Source: Nitrospira sp.
GTDB lineage: Bacteria > Nitrospirota > Nitrospiria > Nitrospirales > Nitrospiraceae
DNA length: 64,000 nucleotides
Assembly: GCA_030123565.1 (NCBI GenBank)
Contig: CP126122.1
Location: forward strand, 755,001 to 819,000
Direction of reading: 5' to 3'
Under the pieces are notes generated by a model that saw nothing but the letters and a program-made list of their open reading frames with translations, was not told where the DNA came from and did no database searches. Position numbers and translations under genes: made by a program. Positions 35,304 to 44,587 of the stretch are shown piece by piece. Every line of letters starts with the position of its first letter. Position 1 is the stretch's first letter.

Positions 35304-36503
35304 TCATGATTTCGTCAGGACCTTCAACAGCGTGAGATAGTCGCTGAGTTGTCTGGTGATCAAGAAATTACGGCGGACATGTTCGCGGGCCATGGCTCCC
35401 ATCCGGTTCATCAGGCCCGGATTGTTCAAGAGATGACGGATTCGAAAGCCCGCTCCTTCCACGGAATGCACCACGTACCCCGTGACACCGTCGATGATCT
35501 GCGCGGCGATCCCGCCGGCCGTGCTGCCGACCACCGGCTTGCCCTTCCACATGGCTTCCGAAACCGTCAGGCCGAATCCTTCCTTGATGGACTTTTGCAA
35601 CACCACCGTGGCGCTCCGCTGCAACGCGTTGATTTCAAGATCCGCCTCCGGAGGCAGTTGGATGAGATGAATATCGGGATCGCTGCCTGCCGCCTCGCGC
35701 AGATCGCTGAGAACCGATTCACCTTCCGGATCGTGGAGTATGCCCGAGCCGGCCAAGACCAGCTGGCAGTCGTGGTGTTTCTTCACCAATCGATAGGACC
35801 GGATTGCACCGAGGGGGTCTTTGAACCGGTCGAAACGGGCCACCTGCAACAAGATGGGTTTGGTACGAGGGATGCCGAGCCGATCCATGATCTGCGTGAT
35901 TTCCGATCGCGCCATGTCTCGATTCTTCGGACTCATGGGATCGATCGACGGATAAATCAGGAACTTCGGAATGGGGAGTCGCTGGGCGAAACCGGAGAGC
36001 GAAAAGATGGCCGCATCGTATTTCAGGATGGAGCGGCGCAAGAAGGTCCAGGCGCGCCGTTGAGGTTGCGCCAGATCCAGATGGCAGCGCCAAAGCCAGC
36101 AGCCGTCGGTGCGATAGTCCACCATGCCGGCCGGCTGATGATCGTGGACCATCACCATGTCGGCGTCCAGCTTCAGCGCCCGGGCATTGCGTTCGATGAT
36201 GGTCGAATAGGTCTGGTACATGTCGTCCGTGATCTTTTCATCCCGTCCTTGCAAGGCGTTGAGCATGTGATTGACGACGACGAAATACTCCTGTGTGCCG
36301 GCCAGCACTTCCCAGCGGGCCTCGACGCCCAGGTTCACCATCATGGGAACCAGGCGGCGCAACACTTCCGACATGCCGCCTCCGTATCGAACCGCGTTGA
36401 GATGGAGGAAACTTTTTCCCTTCACCAAATCACTCAGCCGGTAGAGAAAGTCGACCGTGCCTTTCGGCGACACATCGCGATATTCATCCAATGCCGCATT
36501 CAT
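35304..36503 (-). CDS. treT: Trehalose glycosyltransferring synthase TreT-like (GT4)
   Basis: This 399-residue GT-B enzyme has an N-terminal half with FLHLNAVRYGGGMSEVLRRL and VMVHDHQPAGMVDYR, and CHLDLAQPQR. The C-terminal half has the nucleotide-sugar site: ILLQVARFDRFKDPLGAIRS and SIKEGFGLTVSEAMWKGKPV, with its E-x7-E-type motif. TreT joins an activated glucose (ADP- or UDP-glucose) to glucose to form trehalose reversibly. Placed beside treS, it gives a second, direct entry to trehalose. GGAG lies before the ATG. Some GT4 homologues act as trehalose phosphorylases, so the exact donor remains open. Confidence 0.82.
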   Translation of the reverse strand: MNAALDEYRDVSPKGTVDFLYRLSDLVKGKSFLHLNAVRYGGGMSEVLRRLVPMMVNLGVEARWEVLAGTQEYFVVVNHMLNALQGRDEKITDDMYQTYSTIIERNARALKLDADMVMVHDHQPAGMVDYRTDGCWLWRCHLDLAQPQRRAWTFLRRSILKYDAAIFSLSGFAQRLPIPKFLIYPSIDPMSPKNRDMARSEITQIMDRLGIPRTKPILLQVARFDRFKDPLGAIRSYRLVKKHHDCQLVLAGSGILHDPEGESVLSDLREAAGSDPDIHLIQLPPEADLEINALQRSATVVLQKSIKEGFGLTVSEAMWKGKPVVGSTAGGIAAQIIDGVTGYVVHSVEGAGFRIRHLLNNPGLMNRMGAMAREHVRRNFLITRQLSDYLTLLKVLTKS

Positions 36504-36543
36504 CGGCGGCTCCGTTTCTTCGCCTCAGCTGTGCGTGGACGTT

Positions 36544-38223
36544 TCAAATGGCGCTCCATTCCATGCTGTAGGTGTTGTCGCGCTGCCGGAGCGGGGGAAG
36601 GTGCAACCAATAGGAACCGTAGGGGGCCAACGTCAGGACGTAGAGTTGCTCCCCGATGACGGGAAATCGAGTCGTTCCGAAGAGTTCTTCGGGCAACGTG
36701 CCGCGGAACCGCCGGAGATCGAGCTCGACCGCCTGCGGCGATTCGGCGAGATTGTGCACCATCAGCACCGTCTGCTGTTCGTAGGTGCGGAGATACGCCA
36801 GAATTTTTTCGTTCGCGGGATTCAGGAACTCCAGCGTCCCGCGCCCGAACACCCGATGTTTCTTGCGGACGGCGATCATCCGACGCATCCAGTTCAGGAG
36901 CGAATGCGTCACTTGTTTCTGCGCATCGATATTGACGGACTGATAGCCGTAGACGGCGTCGGCCACAACGGGGAGAAACAATTGCGCGGGATCGGCCTTG
37001 GAGAAGCCGGCGTTGCGGTCGGCCGTCCAATGCATCGGGGTGCGCACGCCGTTGCGGTCTCCCAGATGAATATTGTCTCCCATGCCGATCTCGTCGCCGT
37101 AATAGATGATCGGGCTCCCCGGCAAGGTGAACACGATGCTGTTGAGCAATTCGATTTTCCGCCGATCATTGTCCAGAAGCGGAGCGAGCCGTCTCGCGAT
37201 GCCGATGTTCCGGCGCATCTGCGGATCACGGGCATAGGCGTAATACATGTAGTCGCGCTCCTCCCCGGTGCACATCTCCAACGTCAATTCATCGTGATTG
37301 CGGAGGAACAGGCACCATTGGCAGGTGGGCGGAATGTCCGGTGTGTGTTTGAACATGTCGATGATCGGCTGGCGGTCTTCGCTCCGGACTCCCATGAACA
37401 GGCGGGGCATCAGCGGAAAATGGAACGCCATGTGAAACTCGTCCCCGTCTCCGAAGTAGGGGCGCACGTCGCTCGGCCATTGGTTGGCTTCAGCCAGCAA
37501 GACCCGGCCTTTGTAGCGTTGATCGATGCTGCTCCGGATTTCCTTGAGATAGCGATGAGTTTCAGGAAGATTTTCGCAGATCGTGTTTTCCCGCTCGAAC
37601 AGGTAGGGGACGGCGTCACATCGAAATCCGTCGAGCCCTTGGTCCAACCAGAATTCCATGACCGACGCCATGGCGTTTCGCACGTCGGGATTGTCGTAAT
37701 TGAGGTCCGGCTGGTGGCTGAAGAAGCGGTGCCAGAAATAGGCTTGGGCTTCGGAATCCCACGTCCAATTGGACTTTTCCGTGTCCACGAAGATGATTCG
37801 GGCGCGAGGATATTTCTGATCCGTTTCGCTCCATACGTAGTAGTGCCTTGTCGGCGCCTGCGGTGACGACCGGGCCGCTTGGAACCAGGCGTGCTGATCC
37901 GAAGTATGGTTGAGGATGAGATCGACGATCACCCGCATGCCGCGTCGGTGAGCTTCGTCGAGCAACCTCCGAAAATCCTCCGTGGTCCCGTAGGAAGGCG
38001 CAATGTTGCGGAAGTCCGCCACGTCATAGCCGTCGTCCCGCAGAGGCGAGGGATAAAACGGCAGCAACCACAGGCAATCGACTCCCAGCCACTCCAGGTA
38101 ATCCAATTTCTGGATCAGCCCGTTGAAATCTCCGATCCCGTCGTCGTTGCCGTCATAAAAGGCTCGGACGTGCAATTCGTAGAACACGGCGTCCTTGTAC
38201 CAGAGCGAATCGTGCTGCAACAT
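36544..38223 (-). CDS. treS: Trehalose synthase TreS (maltose alpha-D-glucosyltransferase)
   Basis: The start at 38223 has AGAGGG about 8 bases upstream, giving 559 residues. This GH13_16 isomerase has [15 protein letters not shown] at the start, nucleophile D203 in [12 protein letters not shown]245 in [10 protein letters not shown], and D311 in [12 protein letters not shown], all TreS-type variants. It converts trehalose and maltose into each other; in the pathway direction it supplies maltose to the kinase. The C-terminal maltokinase domain seen in some TreS proteins is absent, matching the separate mak gene. It follows the DUF5752 gene by 11 bases. Confidence 0.93.
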   Translation of the reverse strand: MLQHDSLWYKDAVFYELHVRAFYDGNDDGIGDFNGLIQKLDYLEWLGVDCLWLLPFYPSPLRDDGYDVADFRNIAPSYGTTEDFRRLLDEAHRRGMRVIVDLILNHTSDQHAWFQAARSSPQAPTRHYYVWSETDQKYPRARIIFVDTEKSNWTWDSEAQAYFWHRFFSHQPDLNYDNPDVRNAMASVMEFWLDQGLDGFRCDAVPYLFERENTICENLPETHRYLKEIRSSIDQRYKGRVLLAEANQWPSDVRPYFGDGDEFHMAFHFPLMPRLFMGVRSEDRQPIIDMFKHTPDIPPTCQWCLFLRNHDELTLEMCTGEERDYMYYAYARDPQMRRNIGIARRLAPLLDNDRRKIELLNSIVFTLPGSPIIYYGDEIGMGDNIHLGDRNGVRTPMHWTADRNAGFSKADPAQLFLPVVADAVYGYQSVNIDAQKQVTHSLLNWMRRMIAVRKKHRVFGRGTLEFLNPANEKILAYLRTYEQQTVLMVHNLAESPQAVELDLRRFRGTLPEELFGTTRFPVIGEQLYVLTLAPYGSYWLHLPPLRQRDNTYSMEWSAI

Positions 38224-38234
38224 TGAGAAGCCCT

Positions 38235-38906
38235 CTAGTCCGCCGAACCGGCGGCAATACACTCATCGCAGGCGGTAATGAGTTTGGATCGCAACCGCTC
38301 CAAGTTGCCTTGGTATGGATTGATCCCGCGGATACGATCGGCCAGCGGCAACAGGCCGAGGCTCGAGCGAATCCACGCGGAGAAATCGTTTTCTGCGCGA
38401 CGAAGACGGAAATGCGCCTCGAACATGTGGAAATAAATCGTGCTGACATCGACATCGGCCACCCTATCCCGAAATTCTTTGAGCGTGCAGGCCTCCAGAC
38501 CGATCGGTACTTCGAGGATCCTGGAGCGTTTGAAATGAAAAGGTTGGCCGAACACGACCCGTGGAGTGATCGGCGAGCGGGACAGGTGATCGTCGATGAC
38601 GGAGATGATTTCCTCACGGAGGTCCTCGAGGTCCGGATAGTCGAACGGATCGATCACCGCCAGACGTTCGCCCAACACGTGGTCGCCTATCTGCATCACC
38701 ACCCATTGCGCAAAATCATTCGGATAGGCCCCTTCAATCAACCCGTGACGGAGAAAATAACTGTGGGTATGGAAATGGATGGAATCTAAGGGAACTTCTT
38801 CGATCAGTTCCGCCAATTCCTTTTCGTCATCCGCCTGACGGGCGATGCTTTCCTGAAGTTCGCTGCACCCTATGAAGGCAAATGGAGATTTAGTTGTAGG
38901 CGGCAC
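38235..38906 (-). CDS. DUF5752 protein, first gene of the glucan/trehalose operon
   Basis: A GTG start gives 223 residues. The pattern is that of DUF5752, seen near trehalose/GlgE genes elsewhere: [52 protein letters not shown], the second half [20 protein letters not shown], and [18 protein letters not shown]. The two halves resemble each other (FHTHSYFL / [15 protein letters not shown] / NDFSAWI), suggesting an internal duplication. The His-rich motifs may bind metal or ligand; the function is unknown, perhaps regulation of glucan synthesis. The 214 bases upstream should hold the operon promoter, but I saw no strong -35/-10 pair. Confidence 0.7.
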   Translation of the reverse strand: MPPTTKSPFAFIGCSELQESIARQADDEKELAELIEEVPLDSIHFHTHSYFLRHGLIEGAYPNDFAQWVVMQIGDHVLGERLAVIDPFDYPDLEDLREEIISVIDDHLSRSPITPRVVFGQPFHFKRSRILEVPIGLEACTLKEFRDRVADVDVSTIYFHMFEAHFRLRRAENDFSAWIRSSLGLLPLADRIRGINPYQGNLERLRSKLITACDECIAAGSAD

Positions 38907-39120
38907 AGTCCGTCACCATTGTCGGTTTTCCATGAGTCTGGTGCGATTTCCGCTTGCCCGTCGGGGACGGCACAACACTCCTCCCCCCTCGCGCGATCGC
39001 AGTGCACGAGAATTTTTCCGACATATCTTGATTCCACTATAGCTCGATCAAGAGCATAAACGGACTAGTGAAAGTCCTAGCTGCCCTTGCGGAGGGTCGA
39101 GCCGATAGATAGGAGAGGCA

Positions 39121-39486
39121 ATGAGAGCCCGAGTATTTCGAAATCCTTATGTGACTGGTGGGGGAGAAGCTGTGAGTGAGTTGCGACTCCAATGTCCGTA
39201 TCCGATGCAAGGGCTACGTAACGTGCTGTGCGGCAAGGCGGCGCAGGGCCGCCGGACCGCGAAGACCACAAGCGATGGTCAGCCTCTGTTCCATTGCGAA
39301 TGCGACGCCGGGCATCGCTTTCACACGGATGACACGGGTCGATATTATTTCGAGTGCGATTGTCGAAGCCGATATGCATATTCGGTACGTCCCACCTCAG
39401 AGGGAGGGGCGCTTACGTCAGCCGGCGATTCCGTGGCGTCTGAGACTGATGTGAACCACCCCTCCGTTTCTGCAGGCTCGTCCTGA
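39121..39486 (+). CDS. Cys-rich (zinc-ribbon-like) small protein
   Basis: AGGAGAGGCA precedes the ATG at 39121; a GTG at 39172 with its own GGGGGAG is an alternative. The 121-residue product has cysteines in LQCPYPMQGLRNVLCGK and in FHCECDAGHRFHTDDTG followed by YYFECDC, a plausible two-site zinc ribbon. The C-terminus is a disordered Ser/Thr-rich tail. No family is recognised. It is divergent from the glucan operon. Confidence 0.5.
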   Translation: MRARVFRNPYVTGGGEAVSELRLQCPYPMQGLRNVLCGKAAQGRRTAKTTSDGQPLFHCECDAGHRFHTDDTGRYYFECDCRSRYAYSVRPTSEGGALTSAGDSVASETDVNHPSVSAGSS

Positions 39487-39755
39487 TCCATCCTCCATGT
39501 GCTCCATTTTTGAAGCCCTTCGACCATGACCAGTACCGGCAATTGTTCCAGGGCCGGAACTTCATGCATGTTGTTGGGGCACGTTGAGGGATGATCGGTG
39601 GACTCGTTCTTCAACCGTAATTCTGTTCACAAACGAGACAACCTCGTGTACCGTGAGAGCGATATGACCTGTCTCATGAGGAAACATCCATCATCCGGGT
39701 CTGCCGTAAAGGATCGCGTGCGCTTCGATGGGCCCTGAACGGCGAGTGGCGGCGA

Positions 39756-40481
39756 ATGGATAAAGGGCTCTATCCCTACCTTCTGTTCTGGGGCATCGGT
39801 CTGTTGTTTTTTGCGGTCGAGTGGCGTTGTCCGGCCCGTCCGATCGCCTATCGGTCCGTGTTTTGGCGGGATCTGCTCGCGTTGGGGCTCTACAACCTGT
39901 CGTTCCTGACGGTCGTGCAGGTGACCGACCGCATTCCGATCCTCGACTATCTTCCCGCAAGCCTGTATAACCTGCCGACGGTCTGCAAGCTCCTGTTGTT
40001 CTATCTCGTCGAGGACTTCGGTCTGTATTGGGTGCACCGGCTTATGCATACCAAACCGGTCTGGCGCATTCACCGCTGGCACCATGCTCCGACCTACCTC
40101 TACTGGCTGGCCGGGATTCGCGCCACGATTCCCCATATTATCCTGTTCAACCTGACCTACGTCCTGGCTCTCCCCTTGCTCCACGAGGCTTCGTCCTGGG
40201 CGTTTCAGGTGATCATGGTAGAGCACATCGTCCGCAACAATTGGATGCATATGAACGTGACGTGGAAATCGAGCTGGTTGGAATGGGTATTCGTGACCCC
40301 GCGGTACCACCATATTCATCACAGCACGGATCCGGCCCACCAAACGGCCAACCTGGGTGCTCTGTTGACGATTTGGGATCGCCTGTTCGGGACCTATTAT
40401 GACCCCGACGAGGTGAAAGGCGAGTTGTCGTTCGGTCTCTCTGAGCGGGTCTCGCCTGCGAGATTGGTGATCGGTCTGTAG
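39756..40481 (+). CDS. Sterol desaturase/fatty-acid hydroxylase superfamily membrane protein
   Basis: This 241-residue integral membrane protein has the three His boxes of the family: HRLMH (in YWVHRLMHTKPVWR), HRWHH (in RIHRWHHAPT) and HHIHH (in PRYHHIHHSTDP), with a fourth single His (WMHMN). Hydrophobic segments are LLFWGIGLLFFAVEW, LALGLYNLSFLTVVQV and IPHIILFNLTYVLAL. The di-iron centre inserts oxygen into a C-H bond of a lipid such as a fatty acid, sterol or carotenoid. There is no linked lipid operon, so the substrate is open. An MITE-like repeat begins directly after the stop. Confidence 0.85.
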   Translation: MDKGLYPYLLFWGIGLLFFAVEWRCPARPIAYRSVFWRDLLALGLYNLSFLTVVQVTDRIPILDYLPASLYNLPTVCKLLLFYLVEDFGLYWVHRLMHTKPVWRIHRWHHAPTYLYWLAGIRATIPHIILFNLTYVLALPLLHEASSWAFQVIMVEHIVRNNWMHMNVTWKSSWLEWVFVTPRYHHIHHSTDPAHQTANLGALLTIWDRLFGTYYDPDEVKGELSFGLSERVSPARLVIGL

Positions 40482-40628
40482 CAGGCTGTTGAAAAAGGCC
40501 GCCAGCTTTGTTCTCGCAAGACACTGCCGGCTCACCGTCTCGCCGGCGTCCGCACACGTGACGCTCATTATGCTTCGCGTCGCGGACCTCGCTGCGGCCG
40601 CGCTGGACGACATTTTTGACCATCCTGT
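40482..40628. repeat. MITE-like inverted-repeat element, copy 3
   Basis: It starts CAGGCTGTTGAAAAAGGCCG (40482) and ends GCTGGACGACATTTTTGACC with CATCCTG (to about 40628). The ends are imperfect inverted repeats and match copy 1 at 5548 in CAG-C-GTTCTCGCA and in CGCTGCGGCC-GCTGGACG. The internal sequence has diverged and is longer (147 against 125 bases). Confidence 0.55.
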
Positions 40629-40676
40629 GGGTGCTTCTGATCCTTCACGGATACATAACGGTTTGGTATTTCGAGG

Positions 40677-40699
40677 CTGTTGAAATGATTGTTCAACAG
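40677..40699 (-). terminator. Hairpin after mltC
   Basis: CTGTTGAA (40677-40684) and TTCAACAG (40692-40699) pair perfectly around a 7-base loop, 47 bases beyond the mltC stop on the minus strand. CTGTTGAA also occurs at the start of the nearby inverted-repeat element, so this may be a remnant of such an end. Confidence 0.4.
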
Positions 40700-40745
40700 T
40701 CTGATAGGACCGGTTGAGCCGGTTGGAAGGGAAAGGTCGGCTGGG

Positions 40746-41996
40746 CTACTTGGCGCCGTTGTCGCCGAGGCTCACGAACTGTTTGCGGAACCCGACGACC
40801 TTTGCCAGATAGTCGCGGGTCTCCTGGTAGGGGAGGGCGGTGCGGAGGCGATCGTAGAGTGCAGCCGGTTGCATGCCGTTGATCTGCTGCAGGGCGTTGC
40901 GCTGATCTTTGGAAAAGGTCTTGAACACGTTCCCGGCGCCGGTGTTGTAGGCCGAGATGACGCAGTATTCCCGAGAGACGAGGTCGGTGACATCGTCCAA
41001 CTGGGAATATGTCAACACATTGAGGTAGGCCGTGCCCAGCTCGATGTTGTTTTCCGGATCGAAGAGGTAGTCGCGCGTGGGTGCCTTGTCCTCGCCTTTC
41101 GCCTTGCGATAGGCGTCGCGCCCGCCGCTGGTGGGGACCAACTGCATCAACCCATAGGCCGGCGCAGAGCTGACGGCAAAGGGATTGAAATTGCTCTCCG
41201 TGCGGATGATGGCGAACACGAGACTCGGGCTGATCTGATAGCGTTGCGCAAACTGGCCGACGACCCCGCGGTATTTCTCTGCCTGCTTGTGCGAGAAGTT
41301 GGTCACCATCGGGATGTTGACCAGGTGCGCGGTTTTCTGACCGTCGTCCCGCTCGACTTGACGCGTCGTCGGCCCTTTGGCGAGCAGTGATTCGGCAAAC
41401 TGTTCCGCCTCCGTCGGCGTGCGCACCGGCTTGCCGGCTCGATCCACGACCAGGCCCAACAGATAGGGTTCCTTGTCTCCGGTCAAGGTGATTTCTTTGT
41501 CCGAAAAGAGATCGACGCTGCGGGGATCGTTGGGCGTCAGGAGCGTGGTGACGACGGCGTTTTTCAGGCTCGCGCGCGGGTCTTTCTCGTCGAGCGTTTC
41601 GATCAGGATGTTCCCGGCATCGAAGTCCACGATGGCCCGGCTGCGATAGTTTTGAGTGTACTTGACGTACTTCTTCTGCTCCGGCACCTTGACCTCTTTC
41701 GTCCCCCACTTTTTCCCGACCTCTCCGGTCAAGGCCGCCATGAGCGCCTGGAAGTCGCGTTGAATCGCCCGGAGGTCCCGCAGCAGGGCCTGAGGATCTC
41801 GGCCATAGTTCTCGACTCGTTGGCGTGCGATTTCGGCCGGGTCCTTGCCGCCGACGATGTCGAGGACCGTTCTTCCGGTGCTGCTGCCGACGGCCCGTTC
41901 GGCGGCGCCGAGCATCTTATCGGTGGTTTCGCAACCGGAGAGGAGCGCGGGAATGGTCAGGCCGAGCAGCAGGGAAGGCCAACGTCTGGAATGCAT
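40746..41996 (-). CDS. mltC: Membrane-bound lytic murein transglycosylase, MltC type
   Basis: This 416-residue lipoprotein has a signal with lipobox LLSGC. A DUF3393-like N-terminal region covers about 35-240 and a lytic transglycosylase (SLT) domain about 255-400, with catalytic Glu in IIRTESNFNPFAVSSAPAYG followed by LMQLVP. Further SLT features are DPENNIELGTAYLNVL and VISAYNTGAGN. It cuts peptidoglycan between MurNAc and GlcNAc from the outer-membrane face. It is monocistronic and divergent from the MlaC homologue at 42210. Confidence 0.88.
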   Translation of the reverse strand: MHSRRWPSLLLGLTIPALLSGCETTDKMLGAAERAVGSSTGRTVLDIVGGKDPAEIARQRVENYGRDPQALLRDLRAIQRDFQALMAALTGEVGKKWGTKEVKVPEQKKYVKYTQNYRSRAIVDFDAGNILIETLDEKDPRASLKNAVVTTLLTPNDPRSVDLFSDKEITLTGDKEPYLLGLVVDRAGKPVRTPTEAEQFAESLLAKGPTTRQVERDDGQKTAHLVNIPMVTNFSHKQAEKYRGVVGQFAQRYQISPSLVFAIIRTESNFNPFAVSSAPAYGLMQLVPTSGGRDAYRKAKGEDKAPTRDYLFDPENNIELGTAYLNVLTYSQLDDVTDLVSREYCVISAYNTGAGNVFKTFSKDQRNALQQINGMQPAALYDRLRTALPYQETRDYLAKVVGFRKQFVSLGDNGAK

Positions 41997-42209
41997 GGCG
42001 CGAGTATACCGAAGGATGGTGAGAGAGGAAAATAAAATCTCTCGATTCGCGCCCTGGTCGGTTGCTCAGGATCGATATCGAACGTGAGGCAGTGGGAGGG
42101 CCGCGGAGCCGCAGAAACCGGCCTCTTCCGGCCCTTGACGCCTCGCTTTTGAGGTCGGTAGCATAACAGGCTGGATCGGGTGCGTCCGGCAGGCTGAAAG
42201 GCGGAAAAC

Positions 42210-42878
42210 ATGGCGGGCAGTTGCAACGGCGTGAGGTGTAGTCACGGTTCAACCGGCTGGCGAATCCCTCGTACCATGGTATTCCTGCTCCTGCTCGCAC
42301 TGATACCGATGGATGCGTACTCCGCCTCGCCGGAGCAGACGCCCACGGAAGCCGTGCGACGCACCATGAATGAGGTGCTGTACATCCTGACGGAACTGAA
42401 GGATGCCAGCCGCTCCGCGCAACGTCAGTGGGAAATCGAACAGGTCGTCCGGCGCACGTTCAACTATCAAGAAATGGCCGAGCGCTCCCTCGGCGAGACC
42501 TGGAGTGGCTTGCAAGCCGCCGATCGACGCCAGTACGTCCGGCTCTTCGTACAACTGTTGCGCGATGAGGTGGCCGACAGGCTTCGGGAGTACTCCGCCG
42601 CCCAGGTCACCTATCTTTCCGAACAGGGGGATGAAGGAACGATGCTGGTCACGACCGCGCCGGCCGGGCCGGAGGTCGATACGAGGATTGAGTTTCAGGT
42701 GGTGCAGCGGTCCGGCCTGTGGCTCATGAACGACCTGGTCATCGACGGGGCCAGTATCGTGGCGAACTACCAGACACAGTTCTCGCGCATTCTCCGCGAG
42801 GGGTCCTTTTCTGAACTGATGGAACGCATGAGGCAAAAGGCGCCCATCGCGGCGCTGTTTCACGACGCTGTCTCCTGA
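42210..42878 (+). CDS. MlaC-like phospholipid-binding periplasmic protein (copy 2)
   Basis: This 222-residue protein has AGGCGGAAAAC before the ATG and a signal segment (TMVFLLLLALIPMDAYSA) after a basic N-terminus. The MlaC pattern is QRQWEIEQVVRRTFNYQEMA, RRQYVRLFVQLLRDEVADRL, VDTRIEFQVVQRSGLWLMND, and NYQTQFSRILREGSFSELME. It aligns with copy 1 (10892) over nearly its whole length (RRWEIEQVIRHR, RIIREASCARLME). It is unlinked to mlaEFD at 56605, so the genome keeps at least two carrier proteins, perhaps for different lipids or complexes. Confidence 0.82.
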   Translation: MAGSCNGVRCSHGSTGWRIPRTMVFLLLLALIPMDAYSASPEQTPTEAVRRTMNEVLYILTELKDASRSAQRQWEIEQVVRRTFNYQEMAERSLGETWSGLQAADRRQYVRLFVQLLRDEVADRLREYSAAQVTYLSEQGDEGTMLVTTAPAGPEVDTRIEFQVVQRSGLWLMNDLVIDGASIVANYQTQFSRILREGSFSELMERMRQKAPIAALFHDAVS

Positions 42879-43027
42879 TCGGGGCGCAGCCGTCTTCTCT
42901 TGATTCCAACCCCGTTCCTTCTCCTCCCGTACGATCAAGCCGGTTCGTTGCGCCGCACCAGGCAGTTTCAACGAAGCAGCCGAACTGTCTGCTGCAAGCG
43001 GAGTCGTCGGCTGGGTCGGAGTCGGAT

Positions 43028-43726
43028 TTATGCTGAGGCGCGGAATTCCACGAGGCCATACTGGTGGGCCCGAATCAGGAGCTTCTGGCGGTTGGTGACG
43101 CCGAGTTTGTCGAAGATGTTGGTGAGGTGATGGCGCACGGTCACGTTGGAAATGCTCAAACGATCGGCAATGGTTTTATTCGACAGTCCCTGTCCGACCA
43201 AGACGATGATCTCGCGTTCACGTTCGGTCACGGTGTCGAGGCCTGTCGGTATCGTTGGTCGCGGACTGTCGCCGCCGGTCGGTCCGCTTACCTCCAGGTG
43301 GTTTGTTTCGTTGCGTTCATACGACAGCGTCTCGATCGGGAGCCGACTGACGTGGTCGATGGTAGCGAGCAGGACCGCCGCCGGTTGAACATTCAGCACG
43401 ATGCCGTCTATCCCGGATGACAAGGCTTGCAAGGTGCGCTGTTTGTCTTCAATGCCGCTCAACACAATGACCCTCGTCGTCGGGACGGACGTCTTGATCC
43501 TTCGAACCAGGTTCATGAGATCGATCTCGGGCTCCATTTCGATGACGAGCACGTGAGGTTTCTCTCGTACGACGAGGTCCTCCGCCTCCAACGTGCTGGT
43601 CGCTTCTCCAATGAGCAGGATGTGCTGTTGCGCTTTGATGACACCCTGAAGACCGAGGCGCACCAAGTGATTCTTGCTGACGATCGCCATCGTAATCGGG
43701 GCAGCGCTTCGATCCGGTCGGTTCAT
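43028..43726 (-). CDS. LuxR/NarL-type regulator with a degenerate receiver
   Basis: This 232-residue protein has a receiver-like domain at about 12-130 and a LuxR HTH at about 165-225 (TEREREIIVLVGQGLSNKTI, VRHHLTNIFDKLGV). At the phosphoacceptor position E63 (VLVIEMEPE) replaces Asp, and the acidic pocket is S17-K18 instead of two Asp/Glu. It therefore cannot be phosphorylated in the usual way; the Glu may mimic the phosphorylated state. GGGA lies 8 bases before the ATG. It is the last gene of the minus-strand signalling run beginning at 51249. Confidence 0.8.
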   Translation of the reverse strand: MNRPDRSAAPITMAIVSKNHLVRLGLQGVIKAQQHILLIGEATSTLEAEDLVVREKPHVLVIEMEPEIDLMNLVRRIKTSVPTTRVIVLSGIEDKQRTLQALSSGIDGIVLNVQPAAVLLATIDHVSRLPIETLSYERNETNHLEVSGPTGGDSPRPTIPTGLDTVTEREREIIVLVGQGLSNKTIADRLSISNVTVRHHLTNIFDKLGVTNRQKLLIRAHQYGLVEFRASA

Positions 43727-43755
43727 AGATCAGTCCCTTCTGGACCATAAGAGGC

Positions 43756-44163
43756 CTAGAACGATGAGACCCCGGAGCCGTTCAGCGCCTGTCGCCGGCA
43801 ATACTCATAACAACTTGAAAACACGAGGTCGCCTGAGGGCCGTACCGTGCCGCAGACCTGTCCCATGAGGAGCGCCCATTCGGCGACATGGGCCGCCAGT
43901 TGAGCCGGTGTGAGGCCTTGCCCCCTGAACAGATTCAGCGCGACTGTCGACAACACGATTTTGAGATAGGAGAGGGACGGACCATAGCTGAATACATATT
44001 CATGTTGTCCGCTGAACAGCAGGTGCACCCCCTCTCGCGCCTTCATCCCGCGATGCCCGCAATGTCCACAATGGAGACATTCAAGGCCGGTGCATGCGTC
44101 ATAGCCGGCTGGGTAATCAGGCTTCATCAGCCTGCCGCAGTGGGTGATCGGACACAGCATCAT
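43756..44163 (-). CDS. Cys-rich protein of unknown function in signalling operon
   Basis: This is a 135-residue protein. The N-terminal 40 residues hold a Cys-rich zinc-ribbon-like part (MLCPITHCGRLMKPDY and ECLHCGHCGHRG), the rest is helical (YLKIVLSTVALNLFRGQGLT, AAHVAEWALLMGQVCG) and the C-terminus has another Cys pair (SSCYEYCRRQ). GGAG lies 8 bases upstream. A possible role is metal sensing or protein binding next to the two-component genes. No family is recognised. Confidence 0.5.
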   Translation of the reverse strand: MMLCPITHCGRLMKPDYPAGYDACTGLECLHCGHCGHRGMKAREGVHLLFSGQHEYVFSYGPSLSYLKIVLSTVALNLFRGQGLTPAQLAAHVAEWALLMGQVCGTVRPSGDLVFSSCYEYCRRQALNGSGVSSF

Positions 44164-44214
44164 GATGCGCTCCCTGCAGGGTCTTTTGTTTGCCGTCTCG
44201 CATCTGCCCGTTCG

Positions 44215-44529
44215 TTAGGCCGGGGACGAGGTCGGATGGTGGCCGGCACCCTCCTGGCCGACTCCGGTCGGTTGGGCGAGAACCAGCAGCCGTTCGGCCT
44301 CCAGCCAATCCTCCCGATCATGGCCGTCCATGCAGCCGCGACGCTGATACAACTCATAAGCCAGCTTCTCGATGCGTGTCCGGCTGTCATCGGTCGCAGT
44401 GCCGTTGCCCTGTTCGTGCGACAAGGTCTGACGATCCTTGCCTTGTTGCATCGGTGCCTTCGTGGGGGCGAGGGATCGCCCCTGTCGTCCATCGGTCTCC
44501 GCGGTCGTTTTAGCTCTGGGTCGTGCCAT
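44215..44529 (-). CDS. DUF2934 small protein
   Basis: The start at 44529 follows GGAGG 8 bases upstream; an ATG 30 bases further upstream is less well placed. The 104-residue protein has the DUF2934 segment at about 51-82: RIEKLAYELYQRRGCMDGHD followed by REDWLEAERLL. The N-terminus is basic and Gln/Thr-rich. DUF2934 proteins are small and uncharacterised, and I recall them near signalling or stress genes. It belongs to the signalling run. Confidence 0.75.
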   Translation of the reverse strand: MARPRAKTTAETDGRQGRSLAPTKAPMQQGKDRQTLSHEQGNGTATDDSRTRIEKLAYELYQRRGCMDGHDREDWLEAERLLVLAQPTGVGQEGAGHHPTSSPA

Positions 44530-44587
44530 GTGTGGCGCCTCCATGCGTGATATCGACAATCGTGTCGTGCGAGACGAGTGCGCCGCC

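Noticed and set aside
34885-36659. Plus-strand frames opposite treT and the glycosyltransferase, including one of 436 codons
   Set aside because: They are complementary-strand shadows of GT genes with clear motifs.
39627-40613. Long minus-strand open frame of 328 codons opposite the fatty-acid hydroxylase
   Set aside because: The plus strand has three perfect His boxes and membrane segments; the minus frame is a compositional shadow in GC-rich DNA.
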